Position numbers and translations under genes: made by a program | NCBI GenBank assembly: GCA_964628455.1 | Contig: CAZVPD010000204.1 | Span: 1 to 5,929, forward strand | Direction of reading: 5' to 3' | Length of the DNA: 5,929 nt | DNA from: JAQVWU01 sp964628455 | GTDB lineage: Bacteria > Bacillota > Clostridia > Oscillospirales > CAG-272 | Notes under the pieces: generated by a model | Database searches by the model: none | The model's input: the letters and a program-made list of their open reading frames with translations, nothing else | What the model was told of the DNA's origin: nothing | Part shown: piece after piece, positions 1 to 3,428 of the stretch | Layout of the letters: each line of letters starts with the position of its first letter | How positions within the stretch are numbered: the first letter of the stretch is position 1

Positions 1-1123
1 GTCCGGTGAAGAAGTCGGACCCCTCGCCCGCCGTGTCCCCGCCGATGACGTACGGACGGTATTTCACGGGTTCCGACCAGATCGCGACGATCCCGTTTTC
101 CTTTTCCGTGAAGCGAATATCCGTGACGGACAGGCCGTCGTAGTCGTACGTGAATTCCCCCCGCTTCAGCGGCTTCGGGGCTCTCTCCCTCTGCCGGATC
201 ACCGATTCGTTGTCGAACACAGCGGACCCGGTCGTCAGGAAGGCCTCGTCCGCGCAGGAGGGGTACTCCTGCCGGAACAGGTCCCCGCTGCCGGAGCAGT
301 TGTTGCGCACGCACCACCGGCGCCACGCGAGCTGCCCGTCGTCGAGCGAATACCGCTCCTTCAGGTCCCGCTCCTCCGCGGTCCACACCGTGTCCGCGGG
401 CACCGCCGTCCGGTACTCCGGGTTCTCGTACCAGGCGAAGAACACCGGGACAAAGTCGCTCTCCCCCCGCACGGCCGCGTCCCACCGGTTCTTGAACGCG
501 TCGAATCCGTTGGCCGTGCTCTCGATGATCACCATCGTCCCCGGCAGGTTCGGCACCGCCTGCAAAATCCCGAGCAGCGTCGCCTCCTTGTCCCCCGGCC
601 AGAACGCGTATTCCGACAGGTGCACGTTGGTCAGCGTCGCGCTCCTCCCTATCCCCTTGCCCCCCGCCGTCGCGCACCGGATGCGCGAACGCAGCCCCGG
701 TCTTTTCTCCTTCTCCGCGGGGTCGCGCGTCGGGTTCTCGAAGATCAGCTCCCTGGCGTTGGAATTTTTGCGCATCGGCTTCATTTTCGCGGGAAGGCGG
801 TCGTAGAACAGCCGGCTCATCGCGAACAGGTTCGCCGTCGACTCGTCCGTGTGCGCCGCGATGAACGATCCCGTGCCTTCGCGCGTCGCCGAGGAATAAA
901 AGAGCAACGCCTCGCACAGCGTCGAAAACCCGAGCTGCCTCGCTTTGAGGATGATGATGCGGACGGGCTTTTTCGCCCTGCGTTCGCCGAGGATGATCCC
1001 GTGCAGCCTCTTCTGCGCGGCGTTCGGGCGGAAGGGTATGATCTTTCCGCTTTTGGAACGGATCATCAGGAATTCCCCGATATACCGCTCCTCGCTCAGA
1101 ACGGAGAGGGAAAGGTCATTCAT
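1..1123 (-). CDS. Phage terminase large subunit (partial, C-terminus beyond window)
   Basis: This is the ATPase-nuclease motor that cuts concatemeric phage DNA and pumps it into proheads, working with the small subunit encoded just upstream. The frame is open for 374 codons from ATG 1123-1121 to the left edge, where it is cut off. Motifs seen: a Walker A-like KARQLGFST (residues 60-68), typical of Firmicutes phage terminases; HLSEYAFW (168-175); Walker B plus catalytic glutamate in TMVIIESTANG (E201); and the start of the RNase H-like nuclease domain, VIGGDTAGEGSD (359-370), where Asp363 should be the first metal ligand. The rest of the nuclease domain is missing. The start overlaps the small-subunit stop (ATGAATGA), which implies translational coupling; GGAG-rich sequence lies just before it. 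It is codon-rich in G and C and shows no frameshift in the visible part, so it may be functional. Confidence 0.93.
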   Translation of the reverse strand, partial: MNDLSLSVLSEERYIGEFLMIRSKSGKIIPFRPNAAQKRLHGIILGERRAKKPVRIIILKARQLGFSTLCEALLFYSSATREGTGSFIAAHTDESTANLFAMSRLFYDRLPAKMKPMRKNSNARELIFENPTRDPAEKEKRPGLRSRIRCATAGGKGIGRSATLTNVHLSEYAFWPGDKEATLLGILQAVPNLPGTMVIIESTANGFDAFKNRWDAAVRGESDFVPVFFAWYENPEYRTAVPADTVWTAEERDLKERYSLDDGQLAWRRWCVRNNCSGSGDLFRQEYPSCADEAFLTTGSAVFDNESVIRQRERAPKPLKRGEFTYDYDGLSVTDIRFTEKENGIVAIWSEPVKYRPYVIGGDTAGEGSDFFTG

Positions 1124-1625
1124 CCTGCTCCGTCCCTCCCATCCTTCCGAGGAATTCCTCGATGGTCTCGCCCGCACCGTCGGCCGCATCGGTTTTTCTG
1201 GCGAAGATGCCGAACACGTTGCCCAGAAGCTTCAGGGCGTTGAAAGCGTCTTTGGAGTCGTATGTCCAGGTCCCGTCGGGCTCCATCTCCCTGGTCTCTT
1301 TGTTGCGGGACATATGAGGTGCGTCTTTGAGCGAGCGGAGGTAAAAATCGTCGATGCGCAGGATGACCGCCTCGGGCGTCAGCCCGCGCCGTTCGTAGAG
1401 ATCCAGCGTGCGCAGCCGCCTGTAGGCCGCGATCTTCGGGTTCCGGAGCAGCCGGACCCCTATGTCTTCGGCTTTCGCTTTGTCCTCCGTATAGCCGGCA
1501 TACAGGGCCGACAGGGCGGGGTCGCCGGTCTCTTCGAAATACCCGATAAATTTTTTCGCCCGTTTCGACACAAGCCGGCAGATCTCCGCGTAGTCCGCCG
1601 ATCCGTATAGGTCGTTCTTTCTCAT
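1116..1625 (-). CDS. Phage terminase small subunit
   Basis: This is the DNA-recognition subunit of the packaging terminase. The 169-residue translation has the family's typical layout. An N-terminal helix-turn-helix region (about 26-72) contains the GDPALSALYAGY stretch and the LLRNPKIAAYRRLR helix, as in Terminase_2-type small subunits. A central coiled/helical region follows (about 73-105). The C-terminal segment DAFNALKLLGNVFGIF (127-141) resembles the conserved tail of these proteins. I chose ATG 1625 because GGGAGGA sits five to six bases before it. An in-frame ATG at 1655 would add ten residues but has no ribosome binding site and lies only about 19 bases from the predicted transcription start. 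The last 8 bases overlap the large subunit. It is the first gene of a leftward operon with a strong promoter at 1681-1709. The function rests on motif memory plus synteny with the large subunit. Confidence 0.87.
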   Translation of the reverse strand: MRKNDLYGSADYAEICRLVSKRAKKFIGYFEETGDPALSALYAGYTEDKAKAEDIGVRLLRNPKIAAYRRLRTLDLYERRGLTPEAVILRIDDFYLRSLKDAPHMSRNKETREMEPDGTWTYDSKDAFNALKLLGNVFGIFARKTDAADGAGETIEEFLGRMGGTEQDE

Positions 1626-1680
1626 GCTGTCCTCCCGAACCGTGATGACTTTCATGGTTGTTATTTCGTCTTATGAGTCT

Positions 1681-1709
1681 ATTATATACTAAATAACGTC
1701 CATTGTCAA
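1681..1709 (-). promoter_or_regulatory. Perfect-consensus sigma-A promoter for the terminase operon
   Basis: On the minus strand TTGACA (1709-1704) and TATAAT (1686-1681) are separated by exactly 17 bp. Transcription should start near 1674, giving a leader of about 49 nt to the ATG at 1625. A 7-bp inverted repeat (GTTATTT at 1660-1666 and AAATAAC at 1691-1697) brackets the -10 and start site with centres 31 bp apart and could be a regulator target. A promoter this strong in front of a late phage gene would need repression in a lysogen. Confidence 0.85.
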
Positions 1710-1725
1710 GGGGTTTTAAAAATAA
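1705..1725. repeat. 21-bp upstream element, copy 1 (terminase promoter)
   Basis: A 21-bp block beginning GTCAAGGGG and ending in an A/T-rich run overlaps and extends upstream of the -35 of the terminase promoter. It matches 19 of 21 bases of 2361-2381, which occupies the same place relative to the small-ORF promoter. It could be an UP-like element or a shared regulator site. Confidence 0.6.
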
Positions 1726-1758
1726 AGTTACGAAATATCATAATTATCAAAAAAAGCA

Positions 1759-1787
1759 TTTACAGGAAAGACGGTTTGATGTATGAT
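1759..1787 (+). promoter_or_regulatory. Promoter of the HTH regulator gene
   Basis: TTTACA (1759-1764), a 17-bp spacer and TATGAT (1782-1787) form a good sigma-A promoter pointing right, with a predicted start near 1794. It is divergent from the terminase promoter; the two -35 boxes are about 50 bp apart. A direct repeat TATCA (1736-1740, 1745-1749) lies just upstream. The position rules out the in-frame TTG 1776 and ATG 1779 as starts of the regulator, since they lie upstream of the transcription start. Confidence 0.75.
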
Positions 1788-1826
1788 GGTCTCAGAATAC
1801 AGAAACAGAAGGAACAGGGGACAGGT

Positions 1827-2219
1827 ATGGACGGAATAACACAACTGGTCGAAGAGAGGATCAAAAAGAAATACAGGAGCGTGCGCGCATTCGCGGCGGA
1901 AGCCGGCATTCCGTACACGACGCTGAAATCGGCGCTCAACAAGGGCATGGAGGGCATGGCTGCGGAGACCTTCTTCGATCTCTGCGACAGGCTGGACATC
2001 GACCTGCGGACTTTCAGCAAAAAAAACGCGCCCTCCGCCGGAGGGGGCGGAGAGCGCGAAAGGCTGATTTCGGATATCGTCTCGCTGCTGGAGCATATGG
2101 ACGGGGAGCAGCTCAGCCGCTACCGGGTCCTTGTCCGGTATGCTTATCTGCCGGAGGGCGAATTTTTAAGGCTGACGGAGCTGCTGGCGCTTGCAAAACT
2201 GCCTCCGCCAGAAATTTAA
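1827..2219 (+). CDS. XRE-type helix-turn-helix regulator (phage-repressor-like)
   Basis: A predicted DNA-binding regulator of 130 residues. The N-terminal XRE/cI-type domain covers about 3-62; the helix-turn-helix is about 18-40 (SVRAFAAEAGIPYTTLKSAL), where PYTTLKSAL is the likely recognition helix. A Gly-rich linker follows (about 64-76, SAGGGG), then an amphipathic helical tail (77-125, RLISDIVSLLEHM and RYRVLVRYAYL), a tail type common in small clostridial XRE proteins and probably used for dimerisation. There is no peptidase domain, so it is not a LexA/cI-type self-cleaving repressor. I chose ATG 1827 because GGGG lies six bases upstream and because earlier in-frame starts precede the predicted transcription start. 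It is divergent from the terminase operon and overlaps a convergent small ORF by 107 bp. Its targets are unknown; the neighbouring promoters are the obvious candidates, including its own. Confidence 0.88.
   Translation: MDGITQLVEERIKKKYRSVRAFAAEAGIPYTTLKSALNKGMEGMAAETFFDLCDRLDIDLRTFSKKNAPSAGGGGERERLISDIVSLLEHMDGEQLSRYRVLVRYAYLPEGEFLRLTELLALAKLPPPEI
2019..2049 (-). terminator. Leftward intrinsic terminator embedded in the regulator gene
   Basis: On the minus strand, a GC-rich stem (CCCTCC/GGAGGG, 2031-2036 with 2040-2045, 3-nt loop, extended by 2029-2030 pairing with 2048-2049 across a 2-nt bulge) is followed by CG and an unbroken run of eight T (2026-2019). This is the standard intrinsic terminator arrangement, 64 bp downstream of the stop of the leftward small ORF. 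It lies inside codons for the Gly-rich linker of the regulator, where it costs little protein function. Confidence 0.55.
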
Positions 2220-2301
2220 GCAGGTACAGTTCACCGCAGGACCTGGAGGACAGGGCTGCGGTGATCTCTTTGATCAGCATTCTCTTGTTTTCATCCGTCA
2301 T
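2113..2301 (-). CDS. Small protein resembling the tail of XRE regulators; overlaps the regulator antisense
   Basis: A 62-codon ORF of unknown function. It is supported by its own near-consensus promoter (2337-2365), an AGGTGG ribosome binding site five bases before ATG 2301, and a downstream leftward terminator-like hairpin. A GTG at 2310 is an alternative start with AAGGA upstream. Residues 1-37 are predicted helical; the LIKEITAAL (9-17) and ELYLLKFLAEAVL (24-36) segments share the hydrophobic spacing of residues 80-108 of the adjacent regulator. The remainder (38-62) is rich in Pro, Ala and Gly and is translated from the strand opposite the regulator's C-terminus, so it may be a passive extension after loss of an earlier stop. 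No signal peptide or transmembrane segment is seen. It could be a dimerisation partner or modulator of the regulator, but that is inference; it could also be untranslated. Confidence 0.5.
   Translation of the reverse strand: MTDENKRMLIKEITAALSSRSCGELYLLKFLAEAVLQAPAAPSALKIRPPADKHTGQGPGSG
2231..2271 (+). terminator. Hairpin downstream of the regulator gene, possible terminator
   Basis: Eleven bases after the regulator stop, TCACCGCAG (2231-2239) pairs perfectly with CTGCGGTGA (2256-2264). Inside, CCTG (2242-2245) pairs with CAGG (2251-2254) around a 5-nt loop. The following TCTCTTT is only moderately T-rich, so termination may be weak. The hairpin lies inside the convergent small ORF, mirroring the leftward terminator inside the regulator. 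Confidence 0.45.
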
Positions 2302-2336
2302 CGCTTCCACCTGTTCCTTGAAAATTGGTATATCTT

Positions 2337-2365
2337 ATTATAAACCATTTTAAACGGTAAGTCAA
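2337..2365 (-). promoter_or_regulatory. Near-consensus promoter of the small leftward ORF
   Basis: On the minus strand TTGACT (2365-2360), a 17-bp spacer and TATAAT (2342-2337), predicting a start near 2330 and a leader of about 29 nt to ATG 2301. The spacer is occupied by an imperfect palindrome (2344-2358). This promoter is the main evidence that the small ORF is a real transcription unit. Confidence 0.75.
2344..2358. promoter_or_regulatory. Palindromic operator candidate between -35 and -10
   Basis: ACCATTTTAAACGGT reads on both strands as ACCnTTTnAAAnGGT, centred on 2351. It fills the 17-bp spacer of the small-ORF promoter, where a bound repressor would block RNA polymerase. The binding protein is not known; the XRE regulator next door is the natural candidate, but I do not see an equally clear copy at the terminase promoter. 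Confidence 0.45.
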
Positions 2366-2381
2366 CGGGTTTTTAAAATAA
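2361..2381. repeat. 21-bp upstream element, copy 2 (small-ORF promoter)
   Basis: The block beginning GTCAACGGG and ending in an A/T-rich run matches 1705-1725 at 19 of 21 positions. In both copies it begins inside the -35 hexamer and extends upstream of a leftward promoter. The flanking sequence is not shared, so this is not simply a long duplication. Confidence 0.6.
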
Positions 2382-2465
2382 TCCGTATTTTTAAGCGGGT
2401 ACACCGCGGGACGGAACGACGTCCATTCGATAATCCCTGCAATTATACCATTATTTTTATTAATG
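2382..2465. other. Non-coding spacer between divergent promoters, two small hairpins
   Basis: This stretch separates the small-ORF promoter from the transposase promoter. Two short inverted repeats sit side by side: GCGG/CCGC around GTACA (2395-2407) and GGACG/CGTCC around GAACGA (2409-2424). Neither is followed by a T-tract. They could be the decayed left boundary of the transposase module, but they lack the GTAG-hairpin signature of the downstream REP units. Confidence 0.3.
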
Positions 2466-2494
2466 TTGACGGAATAACATCATTGTATTATAAT
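2466..2494 (+). promoter_or_regulatory. Near-consensus promoter of the REP-associated transposase gene
   Basis: TTGACG (2466-2471), a 17-bp spacer and TATAAT (2489-2494) point right, with a predicted start near 2501 and a leader of about 55 nt. The 9-mer ATCATTGTA occurs in the spacer (2479-2487) and again in the leader (2515-2523), 36 bp apart on the same face of the helix to within about half a turn, and might bind a regulator. Confidence 0.78.
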
Positions 2495-2555
2495 GGCCGG
2501 GAAGACGATGTTTGATCATTGTACGGACAGAACGGCTCTGTGAAAGGAAACCGGA

Positions 2556-3044
2556 ATGGATATACCGAACAGAAAGCAGATACGGCTGCACGGATACGAT
2601 TATTCGCGGAACGGCGGTTATTTTCTGACATTATGCACATACAACAGGGGGGTCTTTTTCGGCAAAAGCGACAGCCTTGACGAAATGTTCCGGCGATGGC
2701 TGTTTGAGATCGAAAATAAATATCCCGGGGTAAAAATCGACCTGAATATCTTCATGCTGGATCATATGCACTTCGTGCTTTTTAAGTCGGATCAGAATGC
2801 GGAGAATGCGGCAGATAAGAGCAGCAGCCTTCCGCTGATCATAAAATGGTACAAAACGATGACGACGAACGACTATATAAAAGGCGTGAAATCGGGATCC
2901 TATGACCCTTTCGACAAACACATATGGCAGAGAAACTATTTCGAACACATTATCAGAAACGAGGATGACCTGTACAACATTCGCGCATACATCCGTGACA
3001 ATCCGAAAAACTGGGAAAACATGTATGCGAAACCGAAATGCTGA
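2556..3044 (+). CDS. REP-associated tyrosine transposase (RAYT, Y1 HUH nuclease)
   Basis: A single-strand DNA endonuclease/transposase of the IS200/IS605-related RAYT family (162 residues, of normal size for the short bacterial forms). RAYTs are domesticated single-copy genes that act on REP palindromes. Seen in the sequence: the N-terminal family signature RKQIRLHGYDYSRNGGYF (6-23) followed by TLCTYNR (25-31); the HUH metal site DHMHF (H70, H72); a middle helix with WYKTMTTNDY (98-107); and the catalytic segment IWQRNYFEHIIRNEDDL, with Tyr128 as the likely nucleophile. All key residues are intact. ATG 2556 has AAAGGA seven bases upstream. The gene is visibly more A/T-rich than hppA, consistent with separate ancestry. 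The tandem GTAG-hairpin units immediately downstream are its probable substrates, and their hairpin-plus-T5 may terminate its transcript. The true IS200 alternative is less likely because of the REP array and family signature. Confidence 0.93.
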   Translation: MDIPNRKQIRLHGYDYSRNGGYFLTLCTYNRGVFFGKSDSLDEMFRRWLFEIENKYPGVKIDLNIFMLDHMHFVLFKSDQNAENAADKSSSLPLIIKWYKTMTTNDYIKGVKSGSYDPFDKHIWQRNYFEHIIRNEDDLYNIRAYIRDNPKNWENMYAKPKC

Positions 3045-3070
3045 CCGGTCATTCCACAACGCGGCTGTGC

Positions 3071-3183
3071 CGTAGGGGCGATCCTGCGTGATCGCCCTTG
3101 CCGTTTTTACAAAGCCGAAATTGTAACGCCAATGTTCGATGGACTGCAATGTTTTGGTGGAACGGCAGGAAAAACGGCTGTAC
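3071..3183 (+). repeat. REP unit 1 (113 bp)
   Basis: Starts with the tetranucleotide GTAG (3072-3075) directly followed by the perfect palindrome GGGCGATC-N6-GATCGCCC (3076-3083, 3090-3097), then TTGCCGTTTTTAC. GTAG beside a hairpin is the known recognition layout for REP transposases. The rest of the unit is a spacer that recurs in unit 2 with point changes. The hairpin plus T5 (3103-3107) could also end the transposase transcript. It begins 26 bp after the transposase stop. Confidence 0.85.
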
Positions 3184-3294
3184 CGTAGGGGCGATCCTGC
3201 GTGATCGCCCTTGCCGTTTTTACAGGATTGAAATTGTGGCGCAGATGTTCGACGGAATGCATGTTTTAAACGAAACGGCGGAAAACGGGGTATA
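3184..3294 (+). repeat. REP unit 2 (tandem copy, about 111 bp)
   Basis: The first 41 bases (3184-3224) are identical to 3071-3111, including GTAG (3185-3188), both 8-bp arms (3189-3196, 3203-3210) and the T5 run. The spacer that follows is recognisably the same as in unit 1 but carries substitutions and single-base deletions. The hairpin is more conserved than the spacer, suggesting selection or recent gene conversion on the palindrome. Confidence 0.85.
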
Positions 3295-3318
3295 CGAGGG
3301 CGATCACATAGGATCCAA
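3295..3318 (+). repeat. Decayed third REP unit (truncated)
   Basis: In step with units 1 and 2, the left arm GGGCGATC (3298-3305) and the GATC of the right arm (3312-3315) are kept at the same 6-nt spacing, but GTAG is lost and the outer right arm is gone. The loop ACATAG resembles the reverse complement of the loop in units 1 and 2 (ACGCAG) rather than the loop itself (CTGCGT). Confidence 0.6.
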
Positions 3319-3346
3319 GGAACGCCGCGCGTTCCATAACCCCTAC
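3319..3346 (-). repeat. Inverted REP-like element closing the array
   Basis: On the minus strand GTAGGGG (3346-3340) is followed after four bases by a perfect 6-bp hairpin, GGAACG/CGTTCC (3335-3330 with 3324-3319, 5-nt loop). This repeats the GTAG-hairpin layout in the opposite orientation with a different stem sequence. Opposed REPs form REPIN-type elements, so the array may be a REPIN relative; the stem divergence leaves this tentative. Confidence 0.4.
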
Positions 3347-3383
3347 AGGGAACCATCGCCGTTTTTATTTGTCGGCGTAACGC

Positions 3384-3416
3384 AAAAAAAAGAAGGCCGG
3401 CATACAGCCGGCCTTC
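3384..3416 (-). terminator. Intrinsic terminator of hppA
   Basis: A perfect 10-bp stem, GAAGGCCGGC (3392-3401) with GCCGGCCTTC (3407-3416), and a 5-nt loop. On the minus strand it is followed by eight T (3391-3384). Orientation and position fit termination of hppA immediately after the assembly gap. There is no comparable T-tract on the plus side. Confidence 0.9.
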
Positions 3417-3418
3417 GG

Positions 3419-3428
3419 NNNNNNNNNN
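3419..3428. other. Assembly gap (10 N)
   Basis: Ten undetermined bases, a common scaffolder placeholder, so the true distance may differ. It removes the last codons and stop of hppA. The hppA terminator directly on the other side argues that the two contigs are correctly joined and that little sequence is missing. Confidence 0.97.

Noticed and set aside
150..1610. Rightward open frames opposite the terminase genes
   Set aside because: They are antisense shadows; the leftward frames carry the terminase motifs and overlapping start-stop coupling.
1626..1655. Upstream start (ATG 1655) for the terminase small subunit
   Set aside because: There is no Shine-Dalgarno and a very short leader, while ATG 1625 has GGGAGGA at ideal spacing.
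2019..2049. The A8 run plus GC hairpin as a -1 programmed frameshift site in the regulator (AAAAAAC heptamer in the right phase)
   Set aside because: The hairpin starts only two to three bases after the slippery run, closer than usual, and the -1 product would be an antisense-like extension with no recognisable domain. The leftward terminator explains the same bases better.
2231..2264. Riboswitch or structured ncRNA
   Set aside because: A simple two-part hairpin right after a stop codon; no known aptamer features.
3071..3224. CRISPR array
   Set aside because: There are only two full repeats with 111-113 bp periodicity and spacers that are related to each other, next to a REP transposase; this is a REP array.
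3343..3418. C-terminal continuation of HppA through the Ns
   Set aside because: The gap length is arbitrary, and the residues beyond it are a translation of the terminator hairpin and flanking spacer.
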